From Hyphomicrobiales bacterium (GTDB lineage Bacteria; Pseudomonadota; Alphaproteobacteria; Rhizobiales; Aestuariivirgaceae), in assembly GCA_023266715.1 (NCBI GenBank), contig JAHFPK010000213.1, forward strand, positions 1 to 5,205: a DNA stretch of 5,205 bases, in the 5' to 3' direction. The translations under genes were made by a program, and so were the position numbers. Of this stretch, positions 1-5,205 are shown one piece after another. Positions within the stretch are counted from its first letter, which is position 1. Each line of letters starts with the position of its first letter. The notes beneath the pieces are model-generated. The model made no database searches and was not told the DNA's origin. It worked only from the letters and a program-made list of their open reading frames with translations.

Positions 1-1518
1 TCAGCCCTTGACCAGCATCAGCACGAAGCCCACGGCCTCGCATGGTTGGCAACCTATACGGATACGCTGAAAGCCCTTGCCTCCTACGCAACGAAACTTT
101 CCGCTCAAGGCAAGTTTGGCCACATCGAACAGCTGCTTGTGAAGCTTGCCTGTGGCGAATATCTGCAACAGATCGTCGGTGGAATTCCCATGAACCAGAC
201 GGAAATTTTTCGTGTGGAAAATTTGGGGCTCGACCTGAAAGCCGTTCGCGCCTGCGCCCTTTATTCAAAGGGTAACACCCGCGAAAATCGCGAAGCCCTC
301 ATTGAGTTAATGCAGGAACTGCAGGGTGAATTGACCTTTGGCAATTGCGGCCTTGACGACACCATCAACGAGATGCGCACCACCATGCAGCGCTTTGCGG
401 CCAGCAAGGTCGCCCCCCAAGCCCATGGCTGGCACTGCACTAATGCCTATGTGCCCATGGAAATCATCCATGAATTGGCCGAACTCGGCGTTTTCGCCCT
501 CACCCTGCCTGAGGATTTTGGGGGCCTTGGCCTGCCCAAGGAAGCCATGTGTGTGGTTTCAGAAGAATTGTCGCGGGGCTGGATTGCCGTGGGTTCTCTC
601 GGCACTCGAGCTGAGATCGCCTGTGAACTCATCCTCTGTGGCGGCACGGAAGAACAGAAGGCCAAATGGCTGCCGAAGATAGCGACAGGCGAAATTCTCC
701 CTACCGCCGTTTTCACCGAACCCGATACGGGCTCTGACCTCGGCTCACTTAAAACCCGCGCCGTGAAGGCAGGCGACGTTTACAAGGTGACCGGCAACAA
801 GACCTGGATCACCCATCCCGTGCGCGCCGATCTCATGACCCTCCTGGTACGGAGCATTCCGGAGGAAAAGGGTTACAGGGGCCTGTCCATGTTCCTCGCT
901 GAAAAGCCACGGGGCAGCGACGAAAATCCCTTTCCGGCAAAGGGCATGAGCGGCAGTGAAATTGAAGTGCTGGGCTACCGCGGCATGAAGGAGTTTGAAA
1001 TTCGCTTCGAGGATTTTGAAGTCAAAGCCGAAAATCTCTTGGGCGGCACTGAAGGCCAGGGCTTCAAGCAATTGATGCAGACCTTTGAAAGCGCCAGGAT
1101 TCAAACCGCAGCGCGTGCCATTGGCGTGGCACAAAATGCTCTCGATCTCGGCCTGAAATATGCATGTGACCGCAAACAATTCGGCAAAATCATTATCAAG
1201 TTCCCGCGCGTTGCCGACAAACTCGCGCTCATGGCCGCTGAGATCATGGCCGCCCGCCAGCTCTGCTACTATGCCGCGCGCGAAAAGGATGCAGGCCGCC
1301 GGTGCGATGTGGAAGCCGGCATGGCAAAACTCTTGGGTGCCCGCGTCGCCTGGTCCGCCGCCGATAACGCCCTGCAAATTCACGGCGGCAATGGCTTCGC
1401 CCTGGAATTTGAAATCAGCCGCGTCCTCTGTGACGCCCGCATTCTCAATATCTTTGAGGGTGCCGCCGAAATCCAGGCGCAGGTCATCGCCCGCCGAATT
1501 CTGGATGGCGGGAATTAA
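1..1518 (+). CDS. mcd: (2S)-methylsuccinyl-CoA dehydrogenase, 5' end outside the window
   Basis: This flavoprotein of the acyl-CoA dehydrogenase superfamily oxidises (2S)-methylsuccinyl-CoA to mesaconyl-CoA in the ethylmalonyl-CoA pathway, passing electrons to ETF in the cytoplasm. The frame is open from base 1 without a stop, so 505 residues are seen and probably about 40-60 are missing. A TTG at 46 and an ATG at 190 are internal, because family sequence (HGLAWLATYTDTL) continues upstream of the TTG. The first ~115 visible residues are the N-terminal extension that sets Mcd apart from ordinary ~380-residue acyl-CoA dehydrogenases; it includes GEYLQQIVGGIPMNQ. The dehydrogenase core follows: signature 1 FTEPDTGSDLGS (residues ~238-249), the flavin-contact TGNKTWITH, RKQFGK, signature 2 QIHGGNGF (from ~459), and the catalytic glutamate in IFEGAAEIQ (codon 1456-1458). 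Assignment to Mcd rests on remembered similarity to the Rhodobacter enzyme over the whole length. The stop overlaps the stop of the facing methyltransferase gene. Other pathway genes are not in view. Confidence 0.93.
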   Translation, partial: SALDQHQHEAHGLAWLATYTDTLKALASYATKLSAQGKFGHIEQLLVKLACGEYLQQIVGGIPMNQTEIFRVENLGLDLKAVRACALYSKGNTRENREALIELMQELQGELTFGNCGLDDTINEMRTTMQRFAASKVAPQAHGWHCTNAYVPMEIIHELAELGVFALTLPEDFGGLGLPKEAMCVVSEELSRGWIAVGSLGTRAEIACELILCGGTEEQKAKWLPKIATGEILPTAVFTEPDTGSDLGSLKTRAVKAGDVYKVTGNKTWITHPVRADLMTLLVRSIPEEKGYRGLSMFLAEKPRGSDENPFPAKGMSGSEIEVLGYRGMKEFEIRFEDFEVKAENLLGGTEGQGFKQLMQTFESARIQTAARAIGVAQNALDLGLKYACDRKQFGKIIIKFPRVADKLALMAAEIMAARQLCYYAAREKDAGRRCDVEAGMAKLLGARVAWSAADNALQIHGGNGFALEFEISRVLCDARILNIFEGAAEIQAQVIARRILDGGN

Positions 1519-2318
1519 CGCGCGATAATCTTCAAGCCCGCGATGGCACCGTCCTGAAACAACTGTGCCACCGTGCCATAGAAATCATCGAGACTGTCAA
1601 CCATCTCCTGTCCGTGAAGTTCAAGGTTTCTCAGGCGCGCATTCCTGAACATGGCAAGCCGCGAAGCGGTAAAATCTTTCCAGGCGCCAGTGACATCATT
1701 CATGCTCACGTCGTGAAATCCCGCGGTGATGAGATGGGTTTCATACTCATTCCACCACGGCAGCATGGAACACTGGACTTTCACCGCCAACGCTTCGGCT
1801 TCATCCACTGACAGTGCGCGCGGTTTTCCAAAGTCCTCAATATACATGACACCTTCTGGCTTCAGCGCTGCGCGGCATGCTGAAAATAATCTCGTCCGGT
1901 CCGGGATATGGAGAAAACACAGAAATGAAATGATCGCATCGTAATTTTGTACTACCGCGCCATCGAGAATATCGCCGCAGACATGCTTAACACGCGATGA
2001 CAGGCCGCAGCGCGCCGTGAGATCGCGTGCCACCTCATGAAGATCCGGTTGCAGCTCAAGGGCTGTCACATGAGCCCCCGTCCTTGCCGCAATATAGCGC
2101 GCCGGCCCGCCGATGCCGGAACCCACATCAAGAACCCGCGAGCCCGGCTGCAGTTGCAGAACCTTTAAGGCCTCATCAATGGCATCCGTGCCATAGTAGT
2201 GATACTGGTCAAAAGGCGTGAGCTGGTCCACCCGTAGTGCGGCATCCCGTGCAATGCCAAGGGCCGCCAATTCATTGTGAATGCGCTGCACATTGGTATA
2301 AAGCTTCATGGATTTCAT
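1515..2318 (-). CDS. class I SAM-dependent methyltransferase, substrate unknown
   Basis: A 267-residue cytoplasmic methyltransferase with the Rossmann-type fold. Visible motifs: motif I VLDVGSGIGG (residues 62-71) binding SAM; an acidic end of strand 2 in ALELQPDL (E88) for the ribose hydroxyls; CGDIL (114-118) near the adenine; the motif IV region YDAIISFLCFLHIPD (126-140); and LKPEGVMYIEDF (152-163). The N-terminal stretch PFDQYHYYGTDAIDEAL (35-51) just before the core and the all-in-one layout resemble UbiE, phosphoethanolamine and glycine-derivative N-methyltransferases, which act on small molecules; the true substrate cannot be read from the sequence. The ATG at 2318 is preferred over one three codons later (2309), because GGAG lies at 2333-2330, 11 bases before it. 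The gene converges on mcd, sharing TTAA at 1515-1518, and diverges from the HIG1-domain gene. A possible promoter lies just upstream (2371-2342). Confidence 0.9.
   Translation of the reverse strand: MKSMKLYTNVQRIHNELAALGIARDAALRVDQLTPFDQYHYYGTDAIDEALKVLQLQPGSRVLDVGSGIGGPARYIAARTGAHVTALELQPDLHEVARDLTARCGLSSRVKHVCGDILDGAVVQNYDAIISFLCFLHIPDRTRLFSACRAALKPEGVMYIEDFGKPRALSVDEAEALAVKVQCSMLPWWNEYETHLITAGFHDVSMNDVTGAWKDFTASRLAMFRNARLRNLELHGQEMVDSLDDFYGTVAQLFQDGAIAGLKIIAR
2275..2302 (+). promoter_or_regulatory. possible sigma70-type promoter for the HIG1-DUF1232 pair
   Basis: TTGTGA (2275-2280) and TATAAA (2297-2302) stand 16 bases apart, matching the housekeeping consensus at 4 of 6 and 5 of 6 positions. 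Transcription would start near 2309 and give a leader of roughly 78 bases before the ATG at 2387. The site lies inside the first codons of the opposing methyltransferase gene. Pattern match only; alphaproteobacterial promoters are often degenerate. Confidence 0.35.
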
Positions 2319-2353
2319 GTGGGGGTGCGCTCCAAAACGCCATTATCCCCACA
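2318..2353. repeat. 7-bp inverted repeat at the methyltransferase start
   Basis: TGTGGGG (2318-2324) and its exact reverse complement CCCCACA (2347-2353) flank a 22-base spacer. One arm touches the start codon of the methyltransferase and the other lies beside its putative -10 box. It could be an operator, or a hairpin in any longer transcript that starts further upstream, with the GGAG ribosome site in the loop. G-run arms of 7 bp can also occur by chance. Confidence 0.3.
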
Positions 2354-2371
2354 ACTCATGACAAAGGGCAA
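2342..2371 (-). promoter_or_regulatory. possible sigma70-type promoter for the methyltransferase gene
   Basis: Read on the minus strand, TTGCCC (2371-2366) and GATAAT (2347-2342) are 18 bases apart, matching the consensus at 4 of 6 and 5 of 6 positions. Transcription would start near 2335, leaving a short leader that still contains the GGAG ribosome site at 2333-2330. An arm of the dyad at 2318-2353 overlaps the -10 edge, so a bound repressor here could block this promoter. Inference from pattern only. Confidence 0.4.
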
Positions 2372-2386
2372 CAGGGTTTCCGCACC

Positions 2387-2575
2387 ATGAATTTTTTCAA
2401 CTTCCTCGTACCGATAGCCGTTGCAGCCGTGGCCGTTGTCCTGCTTCTCGGCCTGTGGAATATGATGCGCGGCGGCTCTTCCAACCGCTCCCAGAACCTG
2501 ATGCGCTGGCGCGTGCTGCTGCAGTTTGCCGCCATTATCATCATGATGGCAGGCCTGTGGTTTGCCAACAGATAG
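2387..2575 (+). CDS. small HIG1-domain (twin transmembrane) protein
   Basis: A 62-residue inner-membrane protein with two predicted helices (about residues 7-25 and 43-60) joined by a short basic loop. The loop and start of helix 2 carry Q36-x3-R40-x-R42-x3-Q46, the QX3RXRX3Q motif of HIG1-domain proteins; in mitochondria the Rcf1/HIGD family associates with cytochrome c oxidase and respiratory supercomplexes. Bacterial members are much shorter and largely uncharacterised, so a role in assembling or tuning a terminal oxidase is inference; no oxidase gene is in the window. The ATG at 2387 was chosen because the protein from there matches the family end to end, while the 50 codons open upstream (from 2237) run antisense into the methyltransferase gene and look non-coding. 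A modest AGGG (2373-2376) lies 10 bases before the start. The DUF1232 gene follows after 53 bases, suggesting one transcript. Confidence 0.88.
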   Translation: MNFFNFLVPIAVAAVAVVLLLGLWNMMRGGSSNRSQNLMRWRVLLQFAAIIIMMAGLWFANR

Positions 2576-2587
2576 CCATTGAATTGG

Positions 2588-2622
2588 CCCCAACGAATTC
2601 CCATATCGCTTTCCGATTGGGG
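2588..2622 (+). repeat. 6-bp inverted repeat that could cover the DUF1232 ribosome site
   Basis: CCCCAA (2588-2593) is the reverse complement of TTGGGG (2617-2622). If paired in the mRNA, the right arm would tie up part of the G-rich ribosome-binding stretch (2619-2624) before the ATG at 2629. The loop is 23 bases, so the hairpin would be weak; it may be chance. Confidence 0.2.
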
Positions 2623-2628
2623 GGAACC

Positions 2629-2976
2629 ATGTCTCACACATCCAATGAAGCCTCGGTTGTCAAAAACTTTTGGCCAAAACTCAAGAAGTCCCTGGCCAGC
2701 ATCCCTTTCGCCGAAGAAGTAGTGGCAAGCTATTACTGCGCCTTTGATCCAGCCACTCCCCTCAAGGTAAAAGGCATCTTGCTGGCGGCGCTCGCCTATT
2801 TCATCATGCCGATTGATGTCATCCCGGATTTCATTCTGGGCCTCGGCTTTACCGATGACATGGCCGTGCTCTACACTGCCATCAGCCTGATCCGCAGCCA
2901 CATGACGCAAGCTCATAGGGACAGGGCCAAAGAGACGTTGGAAAAACTCAGGGCCGAAATCGTCGAGAGTTCCTAG
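2629..2976 (+). CDS. YkvA family (DUF1232) small membrane protein
   Basis: A 115-residue protein with the DUF1232 core: YFIMPIDVIPDFILGLGFTDD (residues 57-77) holds the conserved Y57, P61, D63, I65-P66-D67 and the paired acidic residues D76-D77. A helix of about residues 44-61 leads into the motif, and a charged helical C-terminus (about 90-115) follows. The family is widespread in bacteria and some plants and its molecular role is unknown. The ATG at 2629 is used because the family match begins near it and a G-rich stretch, GGGGGGAA (2619-2626), sits just before it; the frame is open further upstream but there it overlaps the HIG1 gene with no family sequence. It is 53 bases after the HIG1 gene, probably co-transcribed. 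Its last 29 bases overlap the 3' end of the EamA transporter gene on the other strand, and both C-termini look complete. Confidence 0.9.
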   Translation: MSHTSNEASVVKNFWPKLKKSLASIPFAEEVVASYYCAFDPATPLKVKGILLAALAYFIMPIDVIPDFILGLGFTDDMAVLYTAISLIRSHMTQAHRDRAKETLEKLRAEIVESS

Positions 2977-3853
2977 CCACCCTGTGGGTGACGATGAACA
3001 CAGCACCCGCACACACCGCCATGCCAAGAATTTGAACTGGCACCAGAGTTTCACCAAAGAACACATAGGTCATGAGCGCCGCCACGGCTGGCACGAGATA
3101 GATCAATCCGGAAACCCGCGATACATCCCCATGCCGGATGAGCAGCATCAGCAGCGTGATGGCGGCCAGTGACAGTACGATCACCGACCAGCCAAGCGCG
3201 AACCAGGCATCGAAGCTGCCATCGAAGCCAAAATTTTCACCCAGTGCAGCACCAATGAAAACAACAAGTGACGCTCCCGCGTATTGCCATACGCCACCGC
3301 TGGCCAGGTGCACGCCGGTGCCAAAGCGCTTCTGATAGACTGCGCCGAAGGAAACACTGAGCGCCCCAAAAATGCACAGGACCGTAGTGAACGGGGTAAT
3401 ACCCGTCACATTGCCAAAATTTAACTTCGGCCACACCACGAGGCCAACACCGAGGATGCCAATCGCAAGTCCAAACCATTGACGCGATGAAATTTTCTCA
3501 CCCACAATCGCAGCAGCAAGAAAAGCTGTCATGAGAGGTTGCAGACCAACAATCAAAGCGGAAACACCGGCGGGCATGCCGTGCGCCACAGCCCAATAGA
3601 TTGACCCCAGATAGCCGCCATGGAGAAGCGCACCCGCGACTGCAGCGTGAAGCGCCTGCCTTGCATGAGGCCAGATTGCGCGTTGATAGAGGGCAATGGC
3701 CGCAAACAATGCGCCAGCAATGGGAAAGCGGATGCTGAGGAAGGTCAGCGGTTCCACATGGGAAGCCGACAACCTGGCCACCACAAAACCCGTTGCCCAC
3801 AACACCACAAAAAGCGCAGGCGCAAAGGCAATCCAGCTTGGGGCAGGTTTCAT
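2948..3853 (-). CDS. EamA-domain (DMT superfamily) transporter
   Basis: A 301-residue inner-membrane protein with about ten predicted helices, built from two EamA repeats (roughly residues 12-141 and 157-288). Each repeat ends in the family pattern: LQPLMTAFLAAAIVGEKIS (104-122) in the first, YLVPAVAALMTYVFFGETL (252-270) in the second, the glutamate after G being typical. Members export or import metabolites such as amino acids, nucleotides and drugs; the substrate cannot be predicted here. The ATG at 3853 gives a normal family N-terminus (MKPAPSWIAFAPALF) with GGGGAGG just before it, although the spacing is tight. An in-frame GTG at 3910 would add 19 residues unlike the family and has no ribosome site, so I reject it. 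The gene converges with the DUF1232 gene (29-base overlap) and diverges from the YihY-family gene across 68 bases. Confidence 0.9.
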   Translation of the reverse strand: MKPAPSWIAFAPALFVVLWATGFVVARLSASHVEPLTFLSIRFPIAGALFAAIALYQRAIWPHARQALHAAVAGALLHGGYLGSIYWAVAHGMPAGVSALIVGLQPLMTAFLAAAIVGEKISSRQWFGLAIGILGVGLVVWPKLNFGNVTGITPFTTVLCIFGALSVSFGAVYQKRFGTGVHLASGGVWQYAGASLVVFIGAALGENFGFDGSFDAWFALGWSVIVLSLAAITLLMLLIRHGDVSRVSGLIYLVPAVAALMTYVFFGETLVPVQILGMAVCAGAVFIVTHRVARNSRRFRP

Positions 3854-3921
3854 GCCCTCCCCATGCCAAGCTTTATGAACGTTTGCGAGTGCAATCTTGA
3901 GGGTCCCCACGCATATCGGCT

Positions 3922-4806
3922 ATGCCTTATGCCATGACCATCGGGCAGCCAACGATTGTAGCATTGAGTCTTGAGGCCCTGCGTCGTCTTTTTGCCGACG
4001 AGGCTATTCCGCTGGCCGGAAATATCGCTTTCAGAACCCTGTTCTCGCTTTTTCCTTTTTTGATTTTCCTCACCGCCCTTGCCGGCTTTTTTGGAAACGA
4101 GGCGCTGGCCGAGAAGGTCGTCACTTATCTTCTCAGCATTGCGCCCGAACAACTGGTGCATCCGCTCGCCGCGGAAATCCGTTCCATTCTCACCGTGCCG
4201 AGAACCGGTCTGCTCAGTCTTGCTGCTTTGCTCACCATCTGGAGTGCCATGGGGGGCGTTGACAGTATCCGCGTCGGGCTGAACCGCGCCTATGATCTCA
4301 AGGAAAATCGCAATCTGTTTTGGCTCTATGGCCAAAGCATTCTTTTTGTAATCGGTACGGCCGTGGGACTGCTGGCTGTGGCCCTGCTGATTGTCTTCGC
4401 GCCCGTGGCACTGGCTGCCCTTGACCGTCTCGCGCCAAACGTGCGCCACAACTTCACAATCCTGAACCAACTCCGTTACCCCATTGCGATTGCGCTGCTC
4501 GTGGGCGGATTGCAATTGAGCCACCTGATCCTGCCCGCCAAACGCCAGAAGGGGCTGGAAATTCTTCCGGGCGTTCTGCTCACCGTTACCGTGTGGATCG
4601 CCCTCACCAGCCTGTTTTCCTACTATCTCGTGAACTTCAGCACCTTCTCCTCCACCTACGCCTCGCTCTCCGGCCTCTTCGCCGCGTTGTTTTTTCTCTA
4701 TCTCGCAGCCCTTGTGCTGATCCTGGGTGGCGAAGTCAACCGTGTGCTGCAAATACATCGCACGCTACGGTCATCGACGAAGCCTTCGGACCCCGGCAAT
4801 GAGTGA
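3922..4806 (+). CDS. YihY/BrkB family inner-membrane protein
   Basis: A 294-residue protein with about six predicted helices (near residues 36-57, 95-113, 138-160, 183-203, 215-237, 249-272). Family marks in order: AGNIAFRTLFSLFPFLIFL (32-50), the stretch IWSAMGGVDSIRVGLNRAY (106-124), and the C-terminal block with PGVLL (216-220), YLVNFSTFSSTYASLSG (235-251) and LILGGEVN (266-273). The family was once labelled ribonuclease BN from an E. coli homologue; that was later shown to be wrong, RNase BN being ElaC/Rbn, and the function of YihY proteins remains unknown (a transport role has been suggested). BrkB of Bordetella gave the virulence-factor name, which does not imply pathogenicity here. The ATG at 3922 is the first possible start after an in-frame stop at 3898-3900; another ATG lies at 3934. 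Neither has a clear ribosome site, so the exact start is uncertain. It faces the membrane protein gene ending at 4993. Confidence 0.9.
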   Translation: MPYAMTIGQPTIVALSLEALRRLFADEAIPLAGNIAFRTLFSLFPFLIFLTALAGFFGNEALAEKVVTYLLSIAPEQLVHPLAAEIRSILTVPRTGLLSLAALLTIWSAMGGVDSIRVGLNRAYDLKENRNLFWLYGQSILFVIGTAVGLLAVALLIVFAPVALAALDRLAPNVRHNFTILNQLRYPIAIALLVGGLQLSHLILPAKRQKGLEILPGVLLTVTVWIALTSLFSYYLVNFSTFSSTYASLSGLFAALFFLYLAALVLILGGEVNRVLQIHRTLRSSTKPSDPGNE

Positions 4807-4917
4807 CTTTTTTCTTCTGGCCAAACATCCCGCCAGTCCGCGGCCACCGGCCACAGAAGATTGACCGAAGCGCTGCGACTGCAAAACGCCCTCGCTCCCA
4901 CACAGGCCTCCACCTGA

Positions 4918-4999
4918 TTGGAGGGCCCGCTAATACAAGGAGAGTTCGGGCTTATGCGTTGGAGGGCCCGCTAATACAAGGAGAGTTCGGGCTTATGCG
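4918..4999. repeat. perfect 41-bp tandem duplication (two copies)
   Basis: Copies at 4918-4958 and 4959-4999 are identical over all 41 bases and directly adjacent; the match stops at both outer borders. Copy 2 contains the stop codon (4993-4995) and the last alanine codon of the minus-strand membrane protein gene, so the unit is that gene's 3' end plus 34 bases of downstream sequence, doubled. Each copy has the arms GCCCG and CGGGC around a 17-base loop (4925-4951 and 4966-4992), a GGGCCC palindrome, and on the plus strand AAGGAG eleven bases before an ATG. The hairpin begins directly after the TAA on the minus strand but has no T-run, so it is not a typical intrinsic terminator. The rest of the gap (4807-4917) holds only a six-T run (4808-4813) and a weak imperfect inverted repeat (4813-4822 with 4849-4860). 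Exact identity suggests a recent slip or selected conservation. Confidence 0.95.
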
Positions 5000-5205
5000 A
5001 GCGCTGCCGGTTTAAATCGCCTGACCGAAAAAAATCCCAAGCCGGCAAAGAGCGCCAATACGAGTGCCTGCGCCACAACGAACAGCGGCCCCGACTGGGT
5101 CGGCGCGAGAGGCTGCAGGAAAGCAATTTTTTGAAAGGCCTGCACCACGAAAACGAACACATTGAGATAGAGCGAGATAACGGCCGCCGCCACATAGATC
5201 CAGCG
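4993..5205 (-). CDS. C-terminal part of an unnamed polytopic membrane protein
   Basis: Only the last 70 residues are seen; the frame is open to the right edge, so the start lies outside the window, and a GTG at 5193 is internal. Two hydrophobic helices are visible: the first within AAAVISLYLNVFVFVVQAF (about visible residues 6-24) and the second within LFVVAQALVLALFAGLGFF (about 41-59). The loop between them contains FQKIAFLQPLAPTQSGP. A basic tail (VRRFKP) follows the second helix and fits a cytoplasmic C-terminus. The loop looks like one I associate with conserved hypothetical membrane proteins of Alphaproteobacteria, but I cannot name the family or a function. The stop codon lies inside the second copy of the 41-bp tandem repeat. 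It converges with the YihY-family gene across 186 bases. Confidence 0.75.
   Translation of the reverse strand, partial: RWIYVAAAVISLYLNVFVFVVQAFQKIAFLQPLAPTQSGPLFVVAQALVLALFAGLGFFSVRRFKPAALA

Noticed and set aside
46..48. TTG as start of the mcd coding region
   Set aside because: Family sequence continues upstream to base 1 with no stop, and there is no ribosome site before it.
745..1383. Long minus-strand open frame (212 codons) inside mcd
   Set aside because: Antisense to conserved dehydrogenase sequence; no recognisable domain. A by-product of codon bias in mcd.
2343..2351. DnaA-box-like TTATCCCCA between the divergent genes
   Set aside because: One mismatch to TTATNCACA, single copy, no AT-rich stretch or origin-linked genes nearby.
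2356..3066. Minus-strand open frame (236 codons) across the HIG1 and DUF1232 genes
   Set aside because: No domain; antisense to two genes with family motifs and overlapping the real EamA gene in another frame.
3850..4758. Long minus-strand open frame (302 codons) across the YihY-family gene
   Set aside because: Its product is rich in Q, G, E, K and H without hydrophobic pattern or motifs, and it lies opposite a clear membrane protein gene. A shadow frame.
4808..4813. Six-T run just after the YihY-family stop as an intrinsic terminator
   Set aside because: No GC-rich hairpin lies directly before the T-run; the nearest pairing (4813-4822 with 4849-4860) is after it and imperfect.
4918..4999. 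CRISPR-like repeat
   Set aside because: Two directly adjacent copies with no spacer between them and no cas genes; this is a tandem duplication.
4803..5015. Plus-strand 70-codon frame (GTG start) through the tandem repeat
   Set aside because: It starts on the stop of the previous gene without a ribosome site, has no domain, and reads the 41-bp repeat in two different frames, as expected for non-coding DNA.
1..5205. A defence, toxin-antitoxin, biosynthetic or other new multi-gene system
   Set aside because: Genes alternate strand, belong to common housekeeping-type families, and show no shared function; nothing supports a system here.

Overview
The window is ordinary chromosomal DNA of an alphaproteobacterium. 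The best evidence is (2S)-methylsuccinyl-CoA dehydrogenase of the ethylmalonyl-CoA pathway, a route typical of Alphaproteobacteria and some actinobacteria that lack isocitrate lyase. A two-helix HIG1-type membrane protein of a kind common in Alphaproteobacteria, and moderately GC-rich coding sequence, point the same way. I cannot place it below class level. There is no mobile element, phage gene, CRISPR array, rRNA or tRNA, and I find no new multi-gene system.

Layout from left to right: (1) the 3' part of mcd on the plus strand (1-1518), whose true start lies before the window; (2) a class I SAM-dependent methyltransferase on the minus strand (2318-1515), meeting mcd tail to tail with a 4-base overlap; (3) a plus-strand pair, a 62-residue HIG1-domain protein (2387-2575) and a 115-residue YkvA/DUF1232 protein (2629-2976), 53 bases apart and probably one transcript; (4) an EamA/DMT-family transporter on the minus strand (3853-2948), whose 3' end overlaps the DUF1232 gene by 29 bases; (5) a YihY/BrkB-family membrane protein on the plus strand (3922-4806); (6) a 186-base gap holding a perfect 41-bp tandem duplication; (7) the C-terminal 70 residues of an unnamed membrane protein on the minus strand, running off the right edge.

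Strand alternates at almost every gene, so the window holds at most one short operon (HIG1-DUF1232). Four of the six neighbours of mcd are membrane proteins with no evident metabolic link to one another. The only gene with a clear pathway role is mcd, which helps convert acetyl-CoA to glyoxylate and C4 acids during growth on C2 substrates or storage polymer; the other ethylmalonyl-CoA pathway genes (ccr, ecm, mch, mcl) are not in this window. The points most worth a second look are the 41-bp tandem repeat at the 3' end of the last gene, possible overlapping divergent promoters with a dyad at the methyltransferase start, the 29-base convergent overlap, and the intact QX3RXRX3Q motif of the small HIG1 protein.
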